Positions 19,832-27,727 of a DNA stretch of 64,000 nucleotides are shown here, one piece after another. The notes under the pieces are model-generated. The model did not search any database. It saw only the letters and a list, made by a program, of their open reading frames with translations, and was not told the origin of the DNA. The position numbers were made by a program, and so were the translations under genes. The DNA comes from Marinicella litoralis. GTDB lineage: Bacteria > Pseudomonadota > Gammaproteobacteria > Xanthomonadales > Marinicellaceae. The DNA lies in the NCBI RefSeq assembly GCF_002591915.1, contig NZ_NIHB01000003.1, positions 248,001 through 312,000 of the forward strand, given 5' to 3'. How positions within the stretch are numbered: position 1 is the first letter of the stretch; each line of letters opens with the position of its first letter.

Positions 19832-19837
19832 TATAAT
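19832..19837 (+). promoter_or_regulatory. Candidate -10 element of ihfB
   Basis: TATAAT lies eight bases before the ihfB ATG and downstream of the rpsA terminator, so ihfB needs its own promoter. Transcription from this box would start at or within two bases of the ATG, giving a leaderless or near-leaderless mRNA. No convincing -35 box is visible at 16-18 bases upstream. Confidence 0.35.
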
Positions 19838-19845
19838 TAAAGATA

Positions 19846-20154
19846 ATGAAAGATTCTATTACACGCTCTGAACTCATCAATTTATTGGCTTCTCAATTTG
19901 AAGGCAGTGAACTTTCTAAATCAGATATCAGTTTATCTGTTCGAGAAATCATCAATCACATGAGTTCGACGATTGCCAATGGTGATCGCATTGAAATACG
20001 AGGATTTGGCAGTTTTACTTTGCGTCAAAGGAATCCGCGTATGGGAAGAAATCCCAAAACAGGAGAGCCTGTTCCTTTAGGTGCCAAATATGCACCTCAT
20101 TTCAAACCTGGTAAAGATTTAAAAGAACAAGTCAAAGGCAAAGTAGGTTCTTAA
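19846..20154 (+). CDS. ihfB: Integration host factor subunit beta
   Basis: A 102-residue HU/IHF-family DNA-bending protein. It begins MKDSITRSELI, and the diagnostic GDRIEIRGFGSF and the DNA-intercalating RNPRMGRNPKTGE arm are clear. It pairs with IhfA (not in this window) to bend DNA at specific sites in promoters and recombination sites. Its place right after rpsA is the classical gammaproteobacterial order and separates IHF-beta from HU. There is no obvious Shine-Dalgarno sequence. Confidence 0.95.
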   Translation: MKDSITRSELINLLASQFEGSELSKSDISLSVREIINHMSSTIANGDRIEIRGFGSFTLRQRNPRMGRNPKTGEPVPLGAKYAPHFKPGKDLKEQVKGKVGS

Positions 20155-20181
20155 GTATTTTAGACTTACTTGAGTTTGCCG

Positions 20182-20853
20182 TCAGGACTGAATTGTTTGA
20201 TTAATGGCAGTTAACAATTCATTGAATCTTTGTTCCGCATCATTTTGTGACTTTTCAACCGCAAGTTGATAACTTTCGATCCTTTCTATTAACAACTCAG
20301 CAGCACAAATCTTTGCAGAGCCCAATAATTTATGCAGGGCATCTTCTAATTCATCATGGTTTTGGGTTGTATATAAGCTGATCAACTCGGTTTTAACTTG
20401 ATTAAGCTGTGTAACAAATAATTTCCTTAAGTGTTTTACAATTTCTGCATTGTCGTGTGAAATTTTTAATGCTTTTTCATGGTTGAAACAATGAACTCTT
20501 TGGGTGAATTGATTGATGGTTTGAGCCAACAGTTCCAGTTTGACAGGTTTGAGTAAGCTGTCAGAAAAATCTGAATGTTCATCAGTATCAAATGTTTCTG
20601 CGGAAATTGCTACAATGGGTGTTATGCTGTTGTTGACTGATTTTTTTATCAGTGCTGCGGATTCGATACCATTCATGCCATTCATTCTGATGTCCATAAG
20701 GATCAGATCAAATGCAGTTAATTTACATTGAGCGATGGCTTCAAAACCATCTTTTGCAGTCGTTACCACACAGTTGAGTTTTTTCAATGAGGATTGAAAG
20801 AAAAGTCGATTGATGTGGTTGTCATCTACCACTAAAATGTGAAGTTTATCCAT
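20182..20853 (-). CDS. Receiver-Hpt phosphorelay protein
   Basis: A 223-residue two-domain signalling protein with no output domain. Residues 1-115 are a response-regulator receiver: acidic pair Asp10-Asp11, phosphoacceptor Asp54 in LILMDIRMNGMNG, and Lys102 in DSLLKPVK. Residues about 125-223 are a histidine phosphotransfer domain with the phosphohistidine at His174 in DALHKLLGSAKICAAE. It looks like the detached C-terminal part of a hybrid kinase of the BarA/GacS type. No kinase is adjacent, so its partner must be elsewhere. Its start overlaps the earliest possible start of the divergent ydbH-like gene. Confidence 0.85.
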   Translation of the reverse strand: MDKLHILVVDDNHINRLFFQSSLKKLNCVVTTAKDGFEAIAQCKLTAFDLILMDIRMNGMNGIESAALIKKSVNNSITPIVAISAETFDTDEHSDFSDSLLKPVKLELLAQTINQFTQRVHCFNHEKALKISHDNAEIVKHLRKLFVTQLNQVKTELISLYTTQNHDELEDALHKLLGSAKICAAELLIERIESYQLAVEKSQNDAEQRFNELLTAINQTIQS

Positions 20854-22842
20854 ACAATAATCATCGTGTCCTTGATTTTAAAGAATAATGTCAGCCATCT
20901 AATATTGCAAGTTCTTTATTTGAAACCGGCTGTAGGATTTTCATTGATGTTGTTGATTTGTTCGCTTTCAGTACATGCTGATGAGCGTTGGAACTTTTCA
21001 GGACTAACCATCAATGGAGATGATTCTGGTGTTGGAATGAAAATTGACCGGATATCCATAGGTGACAATGCGGTTAGTCATCTCAATTACTCTTGTCCTG
21101 GTGCAGTTAAGCTCTATCCAATGCATACATGTGACAATGCTTTTATTGAGTTTACAGTTAATCAGCAAGTCTATGAAGCCATTCTTGATACAAAACTGAA
21201 CGTCATTGACAAGCAATGGGTCGTTAAACTTTCCTCAACCAATCAACAATTGATTTTAAACTTAGCCAGCGAACAGCCAACGGGTGCGGTTCAGTTGAAG
21301 GGTTTTGAAATACAGAATTTGTTCAAAGACCATCAAAATTCATTGAAATCAATCAATGGTATTTTTGATGGTAATCTGGTTACCGATTTTCAAAATTTGT
21401 CTGCCAAGACAAACCTGCCTATAACATTCAGTCAATTTAATTACGAGTATTCAGACGACTTAATTGTTGCGGATTTATCTGGTGAATTGCAGGTGAATTT
21501 TAACCTGGCCAATCAAACCCTCAACCTTGATATTAATATGACTGCGGGTGAGATGTTGCTTGATGAATTGTATGTTAATTTTGCCAATTATCCAGTCAGC
21601 ATCAAGCTTGAACTAACGACCAATGATGGGGTTAATTACCAAGCCAATTTATCCATCGCTAATAAACAGTCACTGCAACTCAATGCCAGGCTGAACATCG
21701 ATGATTCGTTCAACTGGGTCTTACCCATGGTTTCCATTGATGTTTTTGATAGCCATCATTTCAATCAAAATATACTGAGCAGTGTCTTGGGCATTTATGG
21801 TTTTGGCAAAACTGAAATGTCAGGTGGTTTTAAACTCATGATCAAATCAGCAGTCATGCCATTTGACTTTTGGAAGATTCAATTCAATGACTACTACGTG
21901 TTAAACAACAACAGGAAAATTCAAATTGATGCCTTAGATGGTGTGGTCAATTGGCACAGGAATGGTTTGGCAGAAAATTCATTAATAAACTGGGATACTT
22001 TGGTTCTGGCGGGGATGCCAATCAGCCAAGCTGCCATGGCTTTTAATTTTTCAGAAGATCATTTTAAACTATTAGACTCCCACGATTTTCCTATCTTTGA
22101 CGGATCAATTCAACTCAATGAGCTGACAGTAGATTCCATGTTTTCTTCATCTGTAGGCATGAGTTTAAATGCCAAGGTTTTGCCCATTTCATTGAAACAA
22201 ATTACCGAAAAATTAGGCTGGCCGGTGATGGCAGGTACAATCAGTGGTGATATACCAGGCATGGTAAAAACAGGCAGTGTGATAGAGTTTCTTGGGGCAT
22301 TGAAATTGTCGGTACTGGAAGGTGAAATGTTGATTGAAAATTTGTCCTTAGAACGCTTGTTTGGGGTTGCTCCTGTGATTGCTGCGGATGTGTCATTTGA
22401 ACTTTTCAATTTGTCACTTTTAACGGAAGCTTTTGGTTTTGGGGAAATCACTGGGAGGCTTTCAGGAGTCATCAATCAACTGAGAATAACCAATTGGAAA
22501 ACTGATCGCCTAGATGCTCAGGTTTATACCGTAAAGACCAAAGGGGTTAAGCAAACCATCAGTCAACGTGCAATTGAAAACATTTCTTCTTTGGGTGGTA
22601 TAAAGGGCGCGATTTCGAAGACATTCCTGCGTTTTTTCGATGATTTCAGTTACCAGAAAATAAAACTCAGTTGCAAGTTACACAATTCAGTGTGTTTGAT
22701 TGGCGGGTTGAAAAATCAGAACAATCAATTTGTTATTGTTGAAGGGGGTGGCATACCCAAAATCAATATTGTGGGTTATATCAGAACCATCAATTGGGAA
22801 GAATTTATGGATCGATTATTGAATGCAAATTATAACAATTGA
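20839..22842 (+). CDS. ydbH: YdbH-like AsmA-family envelope protein
   Basis: A protein of up to 667 residues dominated by beta-rich, repetitive sequence like AsmA/TamB-type lipid-transfer proteins. The C-terminal end (FSYQKIKLSCKLHN, a VCLIGGLKN stretch, VEGGGIPKINIVGY) matches my recollection of YdbH. YdbH is thought to form a periplasmic bridge moving phospholipids to the outer membrane. The next gene is YdbL-like, supporting this. The earliest ATG (20839) overlaps the divergent receiver-Hpt gene and gives a poor signal. A TTG at 20905 would give a good 25-residue signal peptide ending SVHA before DERWNF, so the true start is uncertain. Confidence 0.65.
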   Translation: MKFIHTIIIVSLILKNNVSHLILQVLYLKPAVGFSLMLLICSLSVHADERWNFSGLTINGDDSGVGMKIDRISIGDNAVSHLNYSCPGAVKLYPMHTCDNAFIEFTVNQQVYEAILDTKLNVIDKQWVVKLSSTNQQLILNLASEQPTGAVQLKGFEIQNLFKDHQNSLKSINGIFDGNLVTDFQNLSAKTNLPITFSQFNYEYSDDLIVADLSGELQVNFNLANQTLNLDINMTAGEMLLDELYVNFANYPVSIKLELTTNDGVNYQANLSIANKQSLQLNARLNIDDSFNWVLPMVSIDVFDSHHFNQNILSSVLGIYGFGKTEMSGGFKLMIKSAVMPFDFWKIQFNDYYVLNNNRKIQIDALDGVVNWHRNGLAENSLINWDTLVLAGMPISQAAMAFNFSEDHFKLLDSHDFPIFDGSIQLNELTVDSMFSSSVGMSLNAKVLPISLKQITEKLGWPVMAGTISGDIPGMVKTGSVIEFLGALKLSVLEGEMLIENLSLERLFGVAPVIAADVSFELFNLSLLTEAFGFGEITGRLSGVINQLRITNWKTDRLDAQVYTVKTKGVKQTISQRAIENISSLGGIKGAISKTFLRFFDDFSYQKIKLSCKLHNSVCLIGGLKNQNNQFVIVEGGGIPKINIVGYIRTINWEEFMDRLLNANYNN

Positions 22843-22868
22843 TTCAGACTACATTTATCTGCGCATTG

Positions 22869-22874
22869 TATAAT
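22869..22874 (+). promoter_or_regulatory. Candidate -10 element before the ydbL-like gene
   Basis: TATAAT in TTGTATAATG lies 29 bases before the ydbL-like ATG in the 61-base gap after ydbH. It would give a leader of about 23 bases. No good -35 box is present at the right distance, so this is tentative; ydbL could equally be read through from ydbH. Confidence 0.3.
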
Positions 22875-22903
22875 GAGCTTAATTTTCAAATAGGTAATCA
22901 ATT

Positions 22904-23506
22904 ATGAATAAGTGGTCTAAATCAATGTTGATGTTTTCCTTTGTTTGGGTGGCCGCATGTGTCACCATCAATGTGTATTTCCCAGCGGCAGAAGTTGAAT
23001 CTGCAGCCAAAGAATTTGTTGAAGATGTTTTAAAAGGGGAGACTGAGTCACCCAATGATGACCAATCTCAATGGATGAATCCTGCGACCATGAGAAATGT
23101 GGCCCATCATATGAACCCAATAAATTGGTTTATTTCCAGTGCCCATGCTCAAGCTGACATCACATTGTCGTCACCTGCAATCACTGCATTAAAAAATAAA
23201 ATGAAGACTCGCATATCCGAATCATTACGTGGCTATTTAGCCAGCAATGTCGTTGGTTTTACCAATGATGGATTTGTTGAAATTGTTGATGCTGGCGCAC
23301 TGGGGCTTAAAGACCGCCAATTGGTTAAAAAAATCGTGGCGGATGAAAACCGAGACAGGGCAGCTCTTTATCGTGAAGTGGCCATTGCCAACAATCACCC
23401 TGAATGGGAAGATCAAATCAGACAGGCCTTCGTAAAACAATGGAATGAACAAGCTGAAGCAGGTTGGTTCTACCAAAATGCCGATGGTCAATGGATAAAA
23501 AAATAA
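22904..23506 (+). CDS. ydbL: YdbL-like (DUF1318) lipoprotein
   Basis: A 200-residue protein with a lipoprotein signal (FVWVAAC, acylated Cys19) followed by VTINVYFPAAEVESAAKEF. A Gln/Asn-rich spacer leads to a second signal-like stretch (SSAHAQADI) and then a DUF1318 domain (about 85-200) with LKDRQLVKKIVADENRDR, HPEWEDQIRQAF and a final W-Y-DGQWIKK tail. In E. coli the short lipoprotein YnbE and the separate periplasmic YdbL accompany YdbH. Here a single lipoprotein has both a lipidated VTINVYFPA segment and the YdbL domain, and no separate ynbE is seen. Role: probably regulating or capping the YdbH bridge (inference). Confidence 0.7.
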   Translation: MNKWSKSMLMFSFVWVAACVTINVYFPAAEVESAAKEFVEDVLKGETESPNDDQSQWMNPATMRNVAHHMNPINWFISSAHAQADITLSSPAITALKNKMKTRISESLRGYLASNVVGFTNDGFVEIVDAGALGLKDRQLVKKIVADENRDRAALYREVAIANNHPEWEDQIRQAFVKQWNEQAEAGWFYQNADGQWIKK

Positions 23507-23520
23507 GGAATTAATAGGAT

Positions 23521-24849
23521 ATGAACAGAAGATCGAGGAGTAAACTGCCACAAGAACCCATTGAATTGGTGATTGAAGATTTAAGTCATGATGGCAGGGG
23601 TGTGGCTAAATGGAATGATAAAGTGGTGTTTGTTCAAAATGCATTACCGGGTGAAACTGTGATGGCTAAATTGAATCGAAAAACCAGAAGCTTTGATGAG
23701 GCCTTGGCCACTGAAATTCAAAATCCATCTCCTGATCGTGTTGATCCTAAATGCGAATTCTATACATTGTGCAATGGCTGTTCTATGATGCACTTAAAAG
23801 AAGAAAAGCAAATTAGCTTTAAGTTCAATACATTAAAGAGTAATTTTCATAAAATGTCTCATGTGGAACCCAATGAATGGATGGAGCCATTGACTGATTC
23901 TCATTGGAATTACCGACGTCGAGCCAGACTCAGCGTTAAATGGGTGGCTGCGAAAGAAAAAGTTTTGGTTGGGTTCAGAGAAAAAAATGGCCGTTTTGTG
24001 GCTGATATGAACAATTGTCAAGTGCTTGAAAAACCGTTGGCTGATTTACTTCAGCCTTTAGCGACCTTGTTCGAGTCAATGTCAATCAAAGCCTTTATTC
24101 CTCAAGTAGAATGTTCAATGGGTGAGTCAAACACGTCCATCATAATCAGACACATGAAGCCTTTATCCAGTGATGACCACCAAAAAGTGGTTGATTTTTC
24201 ACATCATTACAACCTGCAAGTGTATTTACAGTCAAAAGGGCCTAAAACAATCAAAGCCCTTGAATCATATGATGATCCGCTGGGTTTTGAATTGAAGTCA
24301 TTTAATTTGAAATATGAATTTTTACCCAATGATTTCATTCAAGTTAATAGAAAAATGAATGAAAAAATGATTACTCAAGCTTTACATGCCATGGACATCC
24401 AATCGGATGATGTGATCCTCGATTTGTTTTGTGGTTTAGGCAACTTTACTTTACCAATGGCTCAAAAAGCAGCTCAAGTGGTTGGGGTCGAGGGTGATGC
24501 TCAGTTGGTGGCTCGCGCAAAGCACAATGCCGAAATAAATCAACTTGATCAAGTACAGTTTTATGAAGCCGACCTTACACACGATCACAGCAAAAGTGTT
24601 TGGTTTAATGTTCCATACAGCAAGGTTTTGATTGATCCACCAAGAAGTGGTGCTTGGGAAATATTGCCTTTGATTGCTGAAACGGCTGCTAAAACCCTGA
24701 TTTACGTATCTTGCCACCCAGCCAGTTTGGCTCGCGATACAGACCGGCTGGTTAATGAATTGGGCTTCACCTTAGAAAAAGCTGGCGTCATGGACATGTT
24801 TCCTCATACATCACATGTTGAATCGATGGCTATATTCACCCGAAAATGA
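23521..24849 (+). CDS. rlmD: 23S rRNA (uracil-1939-C5)-methyltransferase
   Basis: A 442-residue SAM-dependent RNA methylase. An N-terminal TRAM domain (about 10-70, LSHDGRGVAKW) is followed by four iron-sulfur ligands (Cys78, Cys84, Cys87, Cys166), the SAM motif DLFCGLGNFTLPMA, DPPRSGA and the catalytic Cys398 in YVSCHPASLARD. This cysteine set and TRAM domain are those of RlmD rather than TrmA or RlmC. The start is 15 bases after the ydbL-like stop. Confidence 0.93.
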   Translation: MNRRSRSKLPQEPIELVIEDLSHDGRGVAKWNDKVVFVQNALPGETVMAKLNRKTRSFDEALATEIQNPSPDRVDPKCEFYTLCNGCSMMHLKEEKQISFKFNTLKSNFHKMSHVEPNEWMEPLTDSHWNYRRRARLSVKWVAAKEKVLVGFREKNGRFVADMNNCQVLEKPLADLLQPLATLFESMSIKAFIPQVECSMGESNTSIIIRHMKPLSSDDHQKVVDFSHHYNLQVYLQSKGPKTIKALESYDDPLGFELKSFNLKYEFLPNDFIQVNRKMNEKMITQALHAMDIQSDDVILDLFCGLGNFTLPMAQKAAQVVGVEGDAQLVARAKHNAEINQLDQVQFYEADLTHDHSKSVWFNVPYSKVLIDPPRSGAWEILPLIAETAAKTLIYVSCHPASLARDTDRLVNELGFTLEKAGVMDMFPHTSHVESMAIFTRK

Positions 24850-24861
24850 AGGTAATTTAAG

Positions 24862-25659
24862 ATGAAGTTGTTGGCAATTATTTTGGCTTTTGGTTTGTTT
24901 CAATATGTGAATAAACCCATGTTTTTGCGGTCATTTGATTGGCTGCATGATTTGCAGCAAAGTTTGAAAAAATGGATTGAAAATCAATATGCACTGATTG
25001 TTACAGTGGTGATCTTACCGCTGTTGATACTCAGTATTTTGATGACTCACCTATTTAACTTCGCTGATAATTCGATTGGCTATTTGTTGGTACATGTTGC
25101 GGTGCTGTATTATTGTTTGGGCCCTGCGACAATTTTTGAAATGATTCAAAAAGGGCAAACTAAGCAACATCTAGGGATCAATGAGGAAGAGGCCCCCGCT
25201 GAAGTTGTTTATAAATTAACCGATGCGGCACTGCATCGTTGGTTTGCAATTTTTTTCTGGTATGTGGTGTTTAATGTTTATGGTGCTTTGGCTTATCGAC
25301 TGCTGTGTCATATCAGTCAATCGGAAAAAAGTGAAGTCATTAAAGTCAAATTACAATCTGTGATGAAAGTGATTGAATTTCCAGTCACCATTGTGATGAC
25401 ATTGTCATTGGCATTGGCCAGCGACTTTGATCAGATATGGAAACATTGTAAACAATATTTAACAACTGAAACCATCACTGGTTTAAACAGTCAATATATG
25501 TATAAATCTATGGACTTTGCTGTTGAGCAATGTGAAATAGAAGAAAATGATGAAAACAAGTCTCAAATCATTGAGTTAACAACTTATAAAGTGTTAAAAA
25601 GAATGTTGGTGGTTTGGTTGGTGTTTTCAGCACTTATGGTTATATTTTCAATAGGTTAA
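24862..25659 (+). CDS. AmpE-like inner-membrane protein
   Basis: A 265-residue polytopic protein with hydrophobic segments at about 3-15, 42-65, 72-95, 132-152 and 244-264. The pattern, the DAALHRWFAIFFWYVVFNVYGALAYRL stretch (read in parts: ALHRWFAIFFWY, GALAYRL) and the size resemble AmpE, a CobD/CbiB-like membrane protein linked to beta-lactamase induction and peptidoglycan sensing in enterobacteria. No ampD neighbour is seen, so the role is uncertain. It begins 12 bases after rlmD and is followed within five bases by the DUF4124 gene. Confidence 0.6.
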   Translation: MKLLAIILAFGLFQYVNKPMFLRSFDWLHDLQQSLKKWIENQYALIVTVVILPLLILSILMTHLFNFADNSIGYLLVHVAVLYYCLGPATIFEMIQKGQTKQHLGINEEEAPAEVVYKLTDAALHRWFAIFFWYVVFNVYGALAYRLLCHISQSEKSEVIKVKLQSVMKVIEFPVTIVMTLSLALASDFDQIWKHCKQYLTTETITGLNSQYMYKSMDFAVEQCEIEENDENKSQIIELTTYKVLKRMLVVWLVFSALMVIFSIG

Positions 25660-25663
25660 CAAG

Positions 25664-26302
25664 ATGAAAAATACAGTAATAATTTCGGTACTTTTGCTGC
25701 TGGCATGTGCCTTTACAGCAGAAGCTAAACTTTATAAATGGGTTGATGAAGATGGCAAGGTTCATTACAGCGATAAAATGCCCCCTGACCAAATAAAAAA
25801 TGCCCATCAAGAATTGAATAAAGATGGCATAGTGAAAGACAAAGTAGAACGTGCACTTACTCCTGAAGAACGAAAAATCAAAGAAGCTGAACTGAAAAAA
25901 GAGCGCGAAATATTAGAGAATATAAGACTTGAAGCCGAAAGGATTGAAAAGGAGCGCAATGCTTTAATTAAATCCTACTCCAGTGCCGATCAAATTACTC
26001 GTTTGAAATCAGAACGAGTGATAGCATTGAAACGCAACATCCAAATGGCAGAAGAAAATCTGGTCATACAAAATAGAAACTTGGAAGACTTATTAAAAAG
26101 AGCCGCTGACAAAGAACGCAGTGGTGAAGTGGTCTCTGATACGTTTTTAAAACAAATTGATCAAATCAAGGCGCAAATAGAAAACCAGAAAGGATTTATT
26201 CAGGACAAAACAGAAGAAATTGCCACCACTGAAGAAAAATATGACAGTGAGTTAGAAAAATACCTGATGTATACACAAGGTTCTAAAAAAGGCATTGAAT
26301 AA
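25664..26302 (+). CDS. DUF4124-domain periplasmic protein with coiled coil
   Basis: A 212-residue protein. A signal peptide (about residues 1-21, ending AEA) is followed by LYKWVDEDGKVHYSDKMPP, the hallmark of DUF4124, a short beta domain common in proteobacterial envelope proteins. The rest (about 65-205) is a highly charged Glu/Lys/Arg coiled coil. It starts four bases after the AmpE-like gene, so the two are likely co-translated. No function is known to me for this family. Confidence 0.8.
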   Translation: MKNTVIISVLLLLACAFTAEAKLYKWVDEDGKVHYSDKMPPDQIKNAHQELNKDGIVKDKVERALTPEERKIKEAELKKEREILENIRLEAERIEKERNALIKSYSSADQITRLKSERVIALKRNIQMAEENLVIQNRNLEDLLKRAADKERSGEVVSDTFLKQIDQIKAQIENQKGFIQDKTEEIATTEEKYDSELEKYLMYTQGSKKGIE

Positions 26303-26347
26303 ATTAAATGGCAAAAGCCTAATAATTTATTATCAGGACTTTAAAGA

Positions 26348-26386
26348 TTACCAACAATTTAAACACTCGTTTTAAATTGTTGGTAA
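26348..26386. repeat. Perfect 16-bp hairpin after the DUF4124 gene
   Basis: TTACCAACAATTTAAA (26348-26363) is exactly mirrored by TTTAAATTGTTGGTAA (26371-26386) around a seven-base loop (CACTCGT). The stem is AT-rich and there is no T-tract on the plus side, only a C/T-rich stretch (CCCTATCTCTTATCC). It could be an atypical terminator or an mRNA 3-prime stabiliser for the upstream unit. Confidence 0.6.
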
Positions 26387-26521
26387 GCCCTATCTCTTAT
26401 CCTTTCTCTCGAGTAAAATATTGGTTTATTAAGCGTCTTGCTGAAGTCTTTCTCATATATTTGAATGAAATTGACTGGGTAAGACTTTTTGTATCCAGCG
26501 CAAGACCCTCATTCACTGCTC

Positions 26522-26558
26522 AGGTGTCACAGCGCTCATAAATCAAGCGGGGACACCT
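26522..26558 (+). promoter_or_regulatory. Hairpin covering the gcdH ribosome-binding site
   Basis: AGGTGTC (26522-26528) can pair perfectly with GACACCT (26552-26558), which directly abuts the ATG at 26559. The GGGG of the likely ribosome-binding site (26549-26552) touches the base of this stem. A stem in this position could dampen initiation of the downstream dehydrogenase. The complementarity is seen; the control role is inference. Confidence 0.3.
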
Positions 26559-27725
26559 ATGTCGGCAAAACTCGACAAGTTAGACATTTTTAACATCAAA
26601 TCATTACTTTCAGAAGAAGAGCTGATGGTTCAGGAATCCATTGGACGTTGGGTCGATGATCGTATTTTGCCCATCATTGGACTGGCATTTGACAATCATG
26701 AATTTCCAATGGATTTAATTCCTGAAATGGCAGACCTGGGATTGTTTGGTAGCACCATCGATGGCTATGGTTGTGCCGGTTTAAACTACACTTCCTATGG
26801 ACTGATTTGTCAAGAATTGGAACGTGGTGATAGTGGTTTACGAAGCTTTGCTTCGGTTCAAAGTTCTTTGTGTATGTTCCCAATCTTTGCTTTTGGCAGT
26901 GATGAACAAAAAGAACGTTGGTTACCACAAATGGCCAAAGGGGAAGTGATTGGTTGTTTTGGTTTAACTGAAGCCCACGCAGGTTCTGACCCAGCATCAA
27001 TGAAAACCCATGCCAAAAAAGACGGTGATGATTGGATCATCAATGGGTCAAAAATGTGGATCACCAATGGTTCTATTGCCAACATTGCAATCGTCTGGGC
27101 GCAAACTGAAGAGGGCATACAAGGGTTTATTATTGAGCAAGACATGCCTGGATTTGATACTGAACTGATACATCGAAAAATGTCACTGCGGGCATCCATC
27201 ACATCAGCACTGTTCTTTGATGATGTCAGGGTTCCCGATGCCAACCGTTTGCCTAAAGTCAAAGGTTTGAAAGGGCCGTTAAGCTGTTTGTCTAATGCCA
27301 GGTATGGAATATCTTGGGGCCCGATTGGCGCGGCTCAAGCCTGTTTACAAGAAGTTTTGGATTACACTGAGGAACGTGTGTTGTTTGATCGGTCATTGAA
27401 TTGTAATCAAATCATTCAACAAAAATTAGCCGACATGTCTCGCCGAATTACAACAGCACAATTACTGGCCTTGCGACTTGGGCAGTTAAAAGATGCCGAT
27501 CAATTGCAACCGACTCAAATTTCAATGGCTAAATGGAACAATGTCAGAATGGCCATTGATATTGCCAGAGAGTGCAGGGACATGCTTGGCGGAGCCGGAA
27601 TCACGACTGAACATGTGGCTATCAGACATATGTTAAATCTAGAAAGTGTCATTACTTATGAAGGTACAGAAACCATCCATCAATTGGTTGTGGGTCGTGA
27701 GTTAACGGGTAAAAACGCATTCTGA
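26559..27725 (+). CDS. gcdH: Acyl-CoA dehydrogenase, glutaryl-CoA dehydrogenase type
   Basis: A 388-residue flavoprotein. The catalytic glutamate is Glu368 in YEGTETIHQL. CFGLTEAHAGSDP, WITNGS and ARYGISWGPIGAAQ are family motifs, and ELERGDSGLRSFASVQSSL carries the Arg/Ser region that binds the glutaryl carboxylate in GcdH. I therefore favour oxidative decarboxylation of glutaryl-CoA to crotonyl-CoA (lysine/tryptophan degradation). Another short acyl-CoA remains possible because the next gene encodes a branched-chain-type 2-oxoacid dehydrogenase E1. Confidence 0.8.
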   Translation: MSAKLDKLDIFNIKSLLSEEELMVQESIGRWVDDRILPIIGLAFDNHEFPMDLIPEMADLGLFGSTIDGYGCAGLNYTSYGLICQELERGDSGLRSFASVQSSLCMFPIFAFGSDEQKERWLPQMAKGEVIGCFGLTEAHAGSDPASMKTHAKKDGDDWIINGSKMWITNGSIANIAIVWAQTEEGIQGFIIEQDMPGFDTELIHRKMSLRASITSALFFDDVRVPDANRLPKVKGLKGPLSCLSNARYGISWGPIGAAQACLQEVLDYTEERVLFDRSLNCNQIIQQKLADMSRRITTAQLLALRLGQLKDADQLQPTQISMAKWNNVRMAIDIARECRDMLGGAGITTEHVAIRHMLNLESVITYEGTETIHQLVVGRELTGKNAF

Positions 27726-27727
27726 TT

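Noticed and set aside
20155-20181. Terminator between ihfB and the receiver-Hpt gene
   Set aside because: Only a four-base AAGT/ACTT pairing is possible in the 27-base gap, too weak to report.
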